Positions 1-6,990 of a stretch of DNA of 64,000 nt are shown here, in pieces. The DNA is taken from the NCBI GenBank assembly GCA_019637875.1, contig JAHBUW010000007.1, positions 1 through 64,000 on the forward strand. The letters run 5' to 3'. The position numbers were made by a program, and so were the translations under genes. A model generated the notes under the pieces. It ran no database searches. It was not told where the DNA came from and worked only from the letters and a program-made list of their open reading frames with translations. Numbering within the stretch: position 1 is the first letter of the stretch; each line of letters starts with the position of its first letter. The DNA comes from Pseudobdellovibrionaceae bacterium (lineage in GTDB: Bacteria > Bdellovibrionota > Bdellovibrionia > Bdellovibrionales > Bdellovibrionaceae).

Positions 1-362
1 TCGGGGCCCCTCTCGGGGCCCCATCGCGGGTGCTGTGGTGTCGGGATGTTGTTGTCGTGTCGTCGTTGGATGCGTAGCACTCGCGAACAATATGTTGAAT
101 CATCTCAGTCGTCGTCACGGTAGCGAAACGTGTTCATCGTGATGTTCTGTTAGACTCTTATTGCGAGGTTTGGGCCAGGTGAAAACAGTTGGACCAACTG
201 GGTTTTCTAGAATTGCGAAAGAATAATGAATGGACAAAATCGCGTCGTTATTCGGGACTCCAACGGCGATTCCGCAGCGATATTCAACACTTTGTCAGTT
301 GACGATTTGATCTGCCCAGAGTTTAGAAGATCGACGTCACTCATCGAGACAAGGGAGAAATC
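1..362. other. Gene-free stretch at the left window edge
   Basis: I see no convincing coding region before the ATG at 363. The first 22 bases contain two closely spaced copies of the self-complementary octamer GGGGCCCC, which could be the hairpin of a terminator belonging to a gene outside the window. The remaining bases carry one further small palindrome (annotated separately) and presumably the promoter of the gene at 363. An RBS-like AAGGGAGAAA lies just before 363. Confidence 0.5.
183..208. terminator. Possible terminator hairpin
   Basis: A perfect 7-bp stem CAGTTGG/CCAACTG with a one-base loop (186-200) is flanked by AAAA on the left and followed by GGTTTTCT on the right. This resembles a weak bidirectional intrinsic terminator, but no gene is seen to end immediately before it. 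Confidence 0.3.
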
Positions 363-773
363 ATGCGGTTGAAGACACCGATCTTTTTCGTTCTCTTTCT
401 GGGATTGTTGCTTTCCGTTTCGGAAACTCGATCCGAGACTCTGCGCCCGTTCTTCTACCGCATCGAAAAGGACGGAAAGGTCGCGCATCTGCTCGGAACC
501 ATCCATAGTGGCGTGAACTACTCCGAGCTGCCCTCCAGCTTGCGTGAGATTGCGAAGGCCTCGGCCTCGCTGGTGATCGAAACCGACTTGATCAAAGCGC
601 AGCCCCTGACGGACGCGGCCTATCGCTCGGGCGATGAAGCCCGCCTGCTCGCGATCTTCCAGCAGCCGGGCGCGGAGTTCATCGCGGTCGGTGCGGGACA
701 TCTACTGGGCCAGTCCGGTTTGCTCGCGGGTCTGCGGGCCCAAGGCTATTCGGTGACGGACGAGGGGCGCTGA
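363..773 (+). CDS. Shortened TraB/GumN family protein
   Basis: The 136-residue product has a signal peptide (about residues 1-24). It then shows the two hallmark blocks of the TraB/GumN family: LLGTIHSG near residue 43 and VGAGHLLGQSGLLAGLRAQG near the C terminus. Family members are normally about 270-300 residues, with a long region between these blocks. Here they are joined after only about 50 residues, with a short remnant (AYRSGDEARLLA) between them. The reading frame is open and has a good RBS (GGGAGAAATC before the ATG), so it may still be translated. The function of the family is poorly defined, with a distant relation to Tiki-type peptidases. This copy may be a decaying gene or a minimal variant; I cannot tell which. 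It ends 33 bases before the convergent purD. Confidence 0.7.
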   Translation: MRLKTPIFFVLFLGLLLSVSETRSETLRPFFYRIEKDGKVAHLLGTIHSGVNYSELPSSLREIAKASASLVIETDLIKAQPLTDAAYRSGDEARLLAIFQQPGAEFIAVGAGHLLGQSGLLAGLRAQGYSVTDEGR

Positions 774-806
774 CGCACGCCACGCGGTTGGGATCAGAAG
801 CGTCGC

Positions 807-2066
807 TTAAGTCAGGAATTTCTTGCCGATGTCTCGGCGCAAGAGTTGTCCATCCCATTTGGCGTGGGTGGACTGAGCATACGCATTGTCGAGAGCCTGC
901 TTCAGATTGTCGCCAAGACCGATCGCGCACAAGCAGCGGCCGCCGTCCGTGACCCAGGGGCCTTGCGGAGTTTGTTGCGCGCCGGCCACCAGGAAGTAGC
1001 GCTGGTCCGTCTCTTCGAAAATGTCGCCGCGGATTTCGACGCCTTTCTTGACGGCGTCGGGATAACCCGGTGACGCCAGAATCACGCAGGCGGCGGAGAC
1101 GGGTCGGTAGTTGAGTGGCCGCAGTTTTCCCCGCGACAGATCCTTCATCAGCAGACCGAAGTCATCTTGGATCAAAGGCAGGATCACTTGCGTTTCGGGA
1201 TCGCCCAAACGCGTGTTGTATTCAAGGAGCGAAGGACCTTCGGGCGTCACCATGATGCCGAAGAAAACGAAACCGCGAAAGAGCGTACCGCGCTTCGTGA
1301 GTTCCTTCAGCGTGGGCTGCACGATACGGCTTTCGATCTGCTCGCGCAGCGAGGGATCGATCGGGATCGGCGCGATCGTGCCCATGCCGCCGGTGTTGGG
1401 GCCCTCGTCGCCGTCGAGCAGGCGTTTGTGATCCTGCGCGATCGGCAAGGCTTGCGACTCTGTGCCGTTGGTCAGGATCAGGTAGCTGAGTTCCCAGCCC
1501 GGCGTGAACTGTTCGAGCAGCGCGCGCTCGCCGGCCGCGCCGAAGATTTTTTTGTCGAAGTAATCGGTGGCCGCGTTTTTCAACTCCTCGATCGTTTTGC
1601 AGATCGCGACGCCTTTGCCGGCCGCGAGGCCGTCGGCTTTCAAAACATAAGGGGGCGTGAAGCCTGCGGCCGCTTGCAATGTTCCTTCGACCGTGTCGAC
1701 GATGGCATAGGCCGCGGTCGGGATGCCCGCGTCGGTCATGAATTCTTTCGCGTGGATTTTTGAACCTTCCAGCCGCGCGCCTTCGGCGCTCGGGCCGACG
1801 ACCAAAAGTCCGCGCTCGCGAAGTGCGTCCGCGACGCCCGCAACCAAAGGATCTTCGGGACCGATGATGACGACTTCGATCTCGGTGCGCAGACAGAATT
1901 GGATGAGCGTCTCTTGGTCTTTCCAGCTGAAGTCGTGACACAAGGCATAGCGCTTCATGCCCGAGTTCCCCGGCGCGACGTGAACTTCCGTAACGGAAGG
2001 GGAGTGCGCCAACCGATGCACGATCGCGTGCTCGCGACCGCCTTGACCGAGGACCAGGACTTTCAT
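807..2066 (-). CDS. purD: Phosphoribosylamine-glycine ligase
   Basis: GARS, an ATP-grasp ligase, joins glycine to 5-phosphoribosylamine in step two of de novo purine synthesis in the cytoplasm. The 419-residue product starts MKVLVLGQGGREHA, the typical N-terminal nucleotide-binding-fold motif. Further family motifs follow: VIIGPEDPLVAGVAD, AYVLKADGLAAGKGV-type ATP-grasp residues, and NTGGMG in the active-site loop. A longer frame runs to 2165, but the ATG at 2066 is chosen because it has AAGGAG upstream and because family alignment begins there. Length fits the family (about 420-430). It is transcribed away from the thiolase at 2136, leaving a shared intergenic region of 69 bases. Confidence 0.96.
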   Translation of the reverse strand: MKVLVLGQGGREHAIVHRLAHSPSVTEVHVAPGNSGMKRYALCHDFSWKDQETLIQFCLRTEIEVVIIGPEDPLVAGVADALRERGLLVVGPSAEGARLEGSKIHAKEFMTDAGIPTAAYAIVDTVEGTLQAAAGFTPPYVLKADGLAAGKGVAICKTIEELKNAATDYFDKKIFGAAGERALLEQFTPGWELSYLILTNGTESQALPIAQDHKRLLDGDEGPNTGGMGTIAPIPIDPSLREQIESRIVQPTLKELTKRGTLFRGFVFFGIMVTPEGPSLLEYNTRLGDPETQVILPLIQDDFGLLMKDLSRGKLRPLNYRPVSAACVILASPGYPDAVKKGVEIRGDIFEETDQRYFLVAGAQQTPQGPWVTDGGRCLCAIGLGDNLKQALDNAYAQSTHAKWDGQLLRRDIGKKFLT

Positions 2067-2135
2067 GCGGGACTCCTTGCCTTGAACGCTTCCAGGTGAT
2101 GGAGTCTTCCTTAACTTTTTCAGAGAGGTTTGCCT

Positions 2136-3314
2136 ATGGAAAAAATCGTCGTAGTGGCCGGACAACGCACTCCTTTTGGTGCTTTTGGCGGTGGCTTGAA
2201 AGACGTCGCGGCGGCCGAGTTGACGGTGGCGGCGGGGCGCTCAACTCTCGAGCAGGCGGGCCTCAAAGCCGAAGACGTCGATCACGTCGTCATCGGGAAC
2301 GTCGCGCAGTCGGATTCGGCGGCGGCCTACCTGGCCCGTCACGTGGCTTTGAAAATGGGACTGCCGATCCACACTCCCGCGTACAACGTGAATCGCCTGT
2401 GCGGTAGCGGCTTTCAGTCGTGGGTGAACGCGGTCCAGATGATTCAAACCGGCGAAAGCCAGTGTGTGCTCGCGGGCGGCGTCGAGCAGATGTCGCAAGT
2501 TCCCTACGTCATGCGCGGCGTGCGCTTCGGCGGGATCCGGATGGGGAACGGCGAGCTTGAAGACTATCTGAACTCCTCTTTGACCGATCAGTACGCGGGC
2601 ATCCCGATGGCCATCACCGCAGAAAACCTCGGCGAAAAGTACGGCATCACGCGCGCGCAGTGCGATGAGTTCTCGTTGCTTTCGCAGTCACGTTGCAAAG
2701 AGGCCACCGCGAAAAATTATTTCGCGGCCGAGATGAAGCCCTACAAAATCGAAACGAAAAAGGGCGTCGTCGAAATCGCGAAGGACGAACATCCCAAGCC
2801 CGACGTGACTCTCGAAAAGTTGCAGGCGATGAAGTCGCTCTTCAAAAAAGACGGCCTCGTCACCGCGGCGACCGCGAGCGGTATCGTCGACGGCGCGGCG
2901 ACCTCGCTCCTGTGCTCGGAGTCCTTCGCGAAAGCAAAGGGCTTGAAGCCCCTCGCACGCATCGTGGGCTACGCCTCGGTGGGTTGCGATCCGAAGATCA
3001 TGGGCATCGGCCCCGCCGAAGCCTCGCGCCGGGCGCTCCAGCGCGCGGGCTTGAAGCTCGACCAAATGGATCTCGTCGAAGTGAACGAAGCTTTCGCCGC
3101 CCAATACCTGGCGGTCGAAAAAGAGCTGGGCCTCGACCGCAACCGCACCAATGTCAACGGTGGCGCGATCGCCATCGGTCACCCGCTGGGCGCATCCGGA
3201 ACGCGGATCATGAACCACCTGGTCTACGAACTCGCCCGCCGCGGCGGCAAATACGCCCTCGGCTCCGCCTGCATCGGCGGCGGCCAAGGCATCGCGGTCA
3301 TCATCGAAAGGTAG
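2136..3314 (+). CDS. Acetyl-CoA acetyltransferase (thiolase)
   Basis: Thiolase II condenses or cleaves acyl-CoA and acetoacetyl-CoA in fatty-acid or short-chain acyl metabolism. The 392-residue length is exactly that of the family. The nucleophile Cys is in NRLCGSGFQSW (about residue 89), the active-site His in GGAIAIGHPLGASGTR, and the second Cys in ALGSACIGGGQG. A TTG at 2130 is also in frame, but the ATG at 2136 has GAGAGG at a 7-base spacing and is preferred. The TAG stop codon (3312-3314) lies inside a REP-like repeat (3307-3334), so the repeat supplies or abuts the end of the gene. It is divergent from purD. Confidence 0.95.
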   Translation: MEKIVVVAGQRTPFGAFGGGLKDVAAAELTVAAGRSTLEQAGLKAEDVDHVVIGNVAQSDSAAAYLARHVALKMGLPIHTPAYNVNRLCGSGFQSWVNAVQMIQTGESQCVLAGGVEQMSQVPYVMRGVRFGGIRMGNGELEDYLNSSLTDQYAGIPMAITAENLGEKYGITRAQCDEFSLLSQSRCKEATAKNYFAAEMKPYKIETKKGVVEIAKDEHPKPDVTLEKLQAMKSLFKKDGLVTAATASGIVDGAATSLLCSESFAKAKGLKPLARIVGYASVGCDPKIMGIGPAEASRRALQRAGLKLDQMDLVEVNEAFAAQYLAVEKELGLDRNRTNVNGGAIAIGHPLGASGTRIMNHLVYELARRGGKYALGSACIGGGQGIAVIIER

Positions 3315-3334
3315 CCGCTCACTTGTTGAAACGC
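3307..3334 (+). repeat. REP-like element, short form
   Basis: This copy contains GGTAG followed by CCGCTCACTTGTTGAAACGC. It matches the left repeat of the transposase element at 6166-6190 base for base over 25 bases (3310-3334). The GTAG tetranucleotide at its start is the foot known from transposase-linked REPs in other bacteria. It overlaps the thiolase stop codon, and TTG codons within it are the only in-frame starts for the next ORF. Confidence 0.8.
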
Positions 3335-3730
3335 GGCCCGTTAGAAAGTCGACCGCGAGGACTCTTCATTTACGTTCGAGTCCTTGCGGTTTTTTATTTC
3401 ATCGGAGCGGTTTTACATCTGGCCGATGTTTTCGACCTGCGACTGACATTCTCGGAAATGTCGCCCGTTTGGAAAATCTGGATCCTGTTTCTGCTCTTCG
3501 CGGACGTGGTCGCGGCCATCGGTCTGTGGCGAGGGAAAAGCTGGGGCGCCTGGGCGTTTCTGATCGTGGCATTGTCGCAGCTCATCGCCTATGGCGCGTT
3601 TGCGGACGTCTTCGGTCCGCAAACTGAACTCCTGGTCTTTCACGTTGTCACGGTGGCGCTTTTCTTCGGATGGGGCGGGAGGTCTCTCCTCCGCCTACCG
3701 ACCACTCGGCGCGGAGAGCGGCACTCCTAA
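3323..3730 (+). CDS. Small integral membrane protein, unknown function
   Basis: This is a short protein of about 130 residues with about four hydrophobic segments (for example VLAVFYFIGAVLHLADV, ILFLLFADVVAAIGLW, AFLIVALSQLIAYGAF and LLVFHVVTVALFFGW), ending in an Arg-rich tail. It resembles generic four-helix inner-membrane proteins, and I do not recognise a family. The start is uncertain: no ATG is in frame after the thiolase stop, and the TTG codons at 3323 and 3326 lie in the REP-like repeat with only a distant AAAGG as RBS. The 3' end overlaps the end of the convergent metallopeptidase gene by 36 bases. Confidence 0.6.
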   Translation: MLKRGPLESRPRGLFIYVRVLAVFYFIGAVLHLADVFDLRLTFSEMSPVWKIWILFLLFADVVAAIGLWRGKSWGAWAFLIVALSQLIAYGAFADVFGPQTELLVFHVVTVALFFGWGGRSLLRLPTTRRGERHS

Positions 3731-5755
3731 GACCGGAACTCCGGTCCCTCCTCCGGTGGGCATCATGCGGAGGCTTCCTGAGCCGGCGGGAAGCGCGGGC
3801 GGAGGCTGACCGCAGTCGTAGTGCTCGGCGATCATCGGGTTTTGCTCCAGTAGTGCTTGTTTGCAACCCGGAGGCAGCGTGCGTCCCGACTGACGGTGCA
3901 TCTGCACTAATCGGAAGAAGGGCGTGGAGTGTTCGTCGTCGCCCGAGTGATCGATGAGACTGAGCTGCTCGCTGCCATCGGCGAGTCCGCCGAAATCGAT
4001 GCGCCAACACCAGGGACTGGGACCCATGGTCCCGGCCACTTCGGACGCGATCCAGTCCGCCCAGTCCTCGCTGAGGTATTTGTCCGCCGGTCGGCCGTCC
4101 AGTGCGTGGCGGGCTTGCAGGCACATCCGGATCTCGCCGCGGCGTTTGGCGGAATGCCCGGACATCTGGATCTGGTCGAAGATATCATTCAGCCGATGCC
4201 CCAACTCGTGGGCCAGGACGAAGCGTCCGAACTGCGGATCGCGCGTCGAACCCCAGCCCACTTGGATCGAGCCGTTCGCGCCGTAGCTCGCATCACTCAC
4301 CATCCGCTGCGTGAACTGTGGATGGTCACACTGACCCGAGAAATTCCCCAGACGCTCGTCGATACTGAGTTGAGGCGTCAGCGCCTGCGCGAGCGCGTAG
4401 TCGCCTTGAAAACCATTTTCCGAGGCCGTGACCTTCGCGGTCTGATCCAAGAAGTCGTTGAAGCTGCGGCGATACTTTTCGGCGGTGGGCGGAAACGTGA
4501 AACGCGTGGAGCGCAGACGCGGCGTCGCGGCCTCACGGGTCGGCTGCGAAAACTTGGGCAGGATCTTATTCTCGATGACGCCGATGGCGGCCTGGGCGTT
4601 TTGCTCTGCCGTCGTGATCTGCTTTTCGTTCGGCAGCACCTGTAAAGCGTAGGTGAGCCGCGCAAGGCAGCGGGCCTTGTAACGATCCTGCGCACGTTCA
4701 CGTTGTCGGACGTCGGCTAGTTGCTTGGCGTTCTCGCTCAAGCGGTCCAACTGCCGTTCACGATTTTTGGCCGAGAAAAATTCCGAGGTATCGAATTTCG
4801 CGGCGAGCTTCGACATCGGCGATTCGCGGTCGATCACCTCACGTAGCAGATGCAGGTTTCCACGTGACTTGATGAGAGCGCGGAACTGTTCATCCGAGGG
4901 GTTCTGCTCTTTCGCCAGAGCGGGGAAGTCGATCTCTTGGCGCGTATTCGCGGCGCCCAGTGCGACCGCGTAGTTTTTGAATTCGGGATTGGCTTCGAGA
5001 TCGCGCAGGGCCTTCTCGGTGATCTCGACTTCGCGTTGGAAGGACTGAAGGCGGCTCATGTTCGGATACTTCTCTTTGATGACCACTTCCAAAGGGTAGG
5101 AAGAAATCTGCAGGCTTTCTTGATAGGGACGGGCGTAGAACTCTTCTGCCATCTCTTTCAGCGCGCCGATTTGCTCGTAGGAGAGATCGCGCAGTTGGGC
5201 GGCGGACTTTTCGGCGTCGATGGTGATCTTAAGATTCACCCGGCCGGCCATCTCGGGCCTGTGGGTTTCGAGTTTGTCGATCGAAGAGAAAAATCGGCTG
5301 AAGGCGGCCAGGCGTTTTTGCTCGGGGCTCGCTGTCCCATTGAACTTCCGGAGCGCGTCCATCGCGACCTGGGTTTCTTTCACCTTCTCGGACCACCAGG
5401 TTTTCAGAATCGCATCAAGTTTCGCGGCTTCCGCCCGCACTTCGACCTGCGGAGCCTTGCGGATCGCATCGTTCTCGATATCGTTTAACGGCTGAGTGGG
5501 TTTGTTGTCGCAAATCGCTTTCGCGCAAGCGGTCCGTCTTTCCGCGGGATGGGCTTGCGCCGCGCAGTCCGGACAATAGCCCGAGGCGGGTGTGATGCCG
5601 CCACCGAAATTTTCGAGCACCTTTTGGGATTTCTCGATTTTCTCAACCGCATCGACGCCATGGTCGCCGCGTCCGCCGTGACCGCCGTGACCGAAACCGC
5701 CGACTCCGAAAAAAAGGATCCAGAGAAGCGCGATCACTTCACGCCCCGACGGCAA
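3695..5755 (-). CDS. Secreted zinc metallopeptidase-like protein
   Basis: The 686-residue product begins with a hydrophobic export segment (IALLWILFFGVGGF), then a Gly/His-rich patch (GHGGHGGRGDHG) and a Cys pair (YCPDCAAQAH) near residues 59-62. A long, mostly helical, charged region follows. About residue 513 is HELGHRLND, a gluzincin HExxH zinc site. About 50 residues later SEDWADW may supply the third ligand, as in other peptidases with an ED/EAD motif. The C terminus is rich in Pro and Gly. The exact peptidase family is not recognised. The start overlaps the end of the small secreted gene at 5734-6150 by 22 bases, so the two are probably co-transcribed. Substrate unknown. Confidence 0.75.
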   Translation of the reverse strand: MPSGREVIALLWILFFGVGGFGHGGHGGRGDHGVDAVEKIEKSQKVLENFGGGITPASGYCPDCAAQAHPAERRTACAKAICDNKPTQPLNDIENDAIRKAPQVEVRAEAAKLDAILKTWWSEKVKETQVAMDALRKFNGTASPEQKRLAAFSRFFSSIDKLETHRPEMAGRVNLKITIDAEKSAAQLRDLSYEQIGALKEMAEEFYARPYQESLQISSYPLEVVIKEKYPNMSRLQSFQREVEITEKALRDLEANPEFKNYAVALGAANTRQEIDFPALAKEQNPSDEQFRALIKSRGNLHLLREVIDRESPMSKLAAKFDTSEFFSAKNRERQLDRLSENAKQLADVRQRERAQDRYKARCLARLTYALQVLPNEKQITTAEQNAQAAIGVIENKILPKFSQPTREAATPRLRSTRFTFPPTAEKYRRSFNDFLDQTAKVTASENGFQGDYALAQALTPQLSIDERLGNFSGQCDHPQFTQRMVSDASYGANGSIQVGWGSTRDPQFGRFVLAHELGHRLNDIFDQIQMSGHSAKRRGEIRMCLQARHALDGRPADKYLSEDWADWIASEVAGTMGPSPWCWRIDFGGLADGSEQLSLIDHSGDDEHSTPFFRLVQMHRQSGRTLPPGCKQALLEQNPMIAEHYDCGQPPPALPAGSGSLRMMPTGGGTGVPVLGVPLSAPSGR

Positions 5756-6150
5756 AGAATCTGCTCTTCGGTGCGCTTCACGGCCACTTCATCCGGAAGC
5801 GCCGCGAGCCAGCGCCCCAGATCGCTTCCGCGCGGAATGAACAGATCGCGTTCCTTCCAAACAAGGCGAAACGTCTCCACTCGCGGCGGAACATCCGCAC
5901 GTGCGGGCCAGCGCAGCGGCGTATTCTCGATCCGCTCTTTGAACTCATCCTCAAATTCACGCCACAGAGTCTGTCCACAAGGCATCGGGATCCAGCGTTC
6001 TTTACGCCCCGGCGATTTCAACCGCCACTCCCCAGCCGTCTGCTCAAACGCGATCACGCCATCGCCCGCGCCATGAAGCTCAAACTTCCAAGCGTGCGCG
6101 AAACTCCCCATGATCACCGTGAACGCAAAAACCAAAAGCATCCGAAGCAT
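5734..6150 (-). CDS. Small secreted protein, unknown
   Basis: The product has 138 residues with a clear signal peptide (MLRMLLVFAFTVIMGSFAHA). The mature part of about 118 residues is rich in Trp and Arg and contains two Cys (MPCGQT and ILCRRG), which could form one disulfide. No family is recognised. It precedes and overlaps the metallopeptidase gene by 22 bases, so it may be translated together with it and act as a partner, inhibitor or chaperone; that role is only a guess from position. Its upstream end lies 16 bases from the left repeat of the transposase element. Confidence 0.6.
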   Translation of the reverse strand: MLRMLLVFAFTVIMGSFAHAWKFELHGAGDGVIAFEQTAGEWRLKSPGRKERWIPMPCGQTLWREFEDEFKERIENTPLRWPARADVPPRVETFRLVWKERDLFIPRGSDLGRWLAALPDEVAVKRTEEQILCRRGVK

Positions 6151-6165
6151 ACGGAACTTATCGGA

Positions 6166-6190
6166 GGTAGCCGCTCACTTGTTGAAACGC
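6166..6190 (+). repeat. Left REP of transposase unit (short form)
   Basis: The 25-base element begins GGTAGCCGCTCACTTG and ends TTGAAACGC. It is identical to the copy at 3310-3334. Six bases further on, a second partial match (AAAAGGTAGCCGCTTCC, 6192-6208) begins, as if half of another element were present. Confidence 0.85.
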
Positions 6191-6298
6191 AGTTCGTTAC
6201 AAAAGGTAGCCGCTTCCGTTCGGAATACGGACTGAAGACCTGTTCAAAGCGAAGATAGGAGGAATTCCAGAGGTCCGGCGTTTGCTTTTGCCGATGGA

Positions 6299-6940
6299 AT
6301 GCCTAGACGAAAGTTCGAGTGCGATTCCACGGTCCCCTATCATCTCTGCGCAAGATCTAACAATCGCGACTGGTTCGCGTTGCCGACGTCGGCCGTGTGG
6401 CGAGTCCTCTGTGACTATCTCTATCTGATTCACATGGTTTTCGGAGTTAAAATTCATTCGTTCGTATTGATGAATAATCACTTTCACCTCGTCGCAAGCT
6501 TTCCGGAGGCGAATTTGAGTGCGGCGATGAATTACTTTCTTCGAGAAACAAGTCGAGTGATCGGTTATGAGTCCGACCGAATCAATCATGTCTACGGGAC
6601 TCGGATTTTCCGTTCACGAATCGGCTCATTCCACCATTTCCAGAATATCTATAAGTATGTTTATCGGAATCCGGTCAAAGCTGGGATCTATGAAAAAGTC
6701 GAAGACTATGAGTTCTCGACCTTGCATTCGTTACTTGGGCGTTCCACGCTCCCACTTCCGGTCGTGGATGACACTCTCCTCTTCGACGCGGGAACCGAGC
6801 AAATCATGGACTGGCTCAATCGGCCCACGGATGAAGAGGCATGGGAGTCGATTCGAAAGGGACTCATGCGGCGTGAGTTCAAGCTTCCACCGGTGAAGTC
6901 GAGCCGCCGGGAAAATCCACTGGAGTCGCAGCTACTTTAA
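6299..6940 (+). CDS. REP-associated tyrosine transposase (RAYT)
   Basis: The product has 213 residues and belongs to the Y1/IS200-like HUH family. RAYT-like N-terminal sequence (MPRRKFECDSTVPYHLCARSNNRDWF) is followed by the metal-binding HUH motif in LMNNHFHLV (His61, His63). The catalytic Tyr region YKYVYRNPVKAG has candidate Tyr118, 120 and 122. The NPVKAG sequence is typical of RAYTs. Such enzymes cut single-stranded REP DNA near a GTAG foot, and the flanking repeats have that foot. A clear SD next to the ATG is lacking; AGGAGG lies about 35 bases upstream. The gene looks AT-richer than its neighbours, consistent with transfer. The frame appears intact, so it is probably active. Confidence 0.88.
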   Translation: MPRRKFECDSTVPYHLCARSNNRDWFALPTSAVWRVLCDYLYLIHMVFGVKIHSFVLMNNHFHLVASFPEANLSAAMNYFLRETSRVIGYESDRINHVYGTRIFRSRIGSFHHFQNIYKYVYRNPVKAGIYEKVEDYEFSTLHSLLGRSTLPLPVVDDTLLFDAGTEQIMDWLNRPTDEEAWESIRKGLMRREFKLPPVKSSRRENPLESQLL

Positions 6941-6948
6941 GGAGCGTC

Positions 6949-6987
6949 GCGTTTCAACAAGTGAGCGGCTAGGCGCCCCCGGCTACC
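6949..6987 (-). repeat. Right REP of transposase unit (long form)
   Basis: Read on the minus strand, the element is GGTAGCC, then GGGGGCGCC, then TAGCCGCTCACTTG and TTGAAACGC. It therefore has an extra GC-rich block compared with the short form and can fold into an imperfect stem. It ends four bases before the stop codon of the HD-domain gene (6991-6993). The same long form is at 55394-55432. Confidence 0.85.
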
Positions 6988-6990
6988 TTC

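Larger units (their letters stand above)
6166..6987 (+). mobile_element. REP-associated transposase unit with inverted REPs
   Basis: A tyrosine HUH transposase gene (6299-6940) is flanked by inverted copies of one repeat: GCCGCTCACTTGTTGAAAC at 6170-6188 and its exact complement at 6951-6969. Both arms carry the GTAG foot (6167-6170 on plus; within GGCTACC on minus at 6981-6987). Further copies of the repeat occur at 3307, 54918 and 55394. This is the arrangement described for REP/RAYT systems, in which a single domesticated transposase is linked to dispersed REPs. It sits between a secreted-protein operon and the HD-domain gene. Confidence 0.8.

Noticed and set aside
1-22. Two GGGGCCCC copies as a repeat array or CRISPR
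   Set aside because: Only two short copies are visible, and they are at the window edge. A terminator hairpin is the simpler explanation.
207-701. 164-residue frame on the minus strand
   Set aside because: It runs opposite the TraB/GumN gene, has no RBS or family signal, and contains no recognisable motif.
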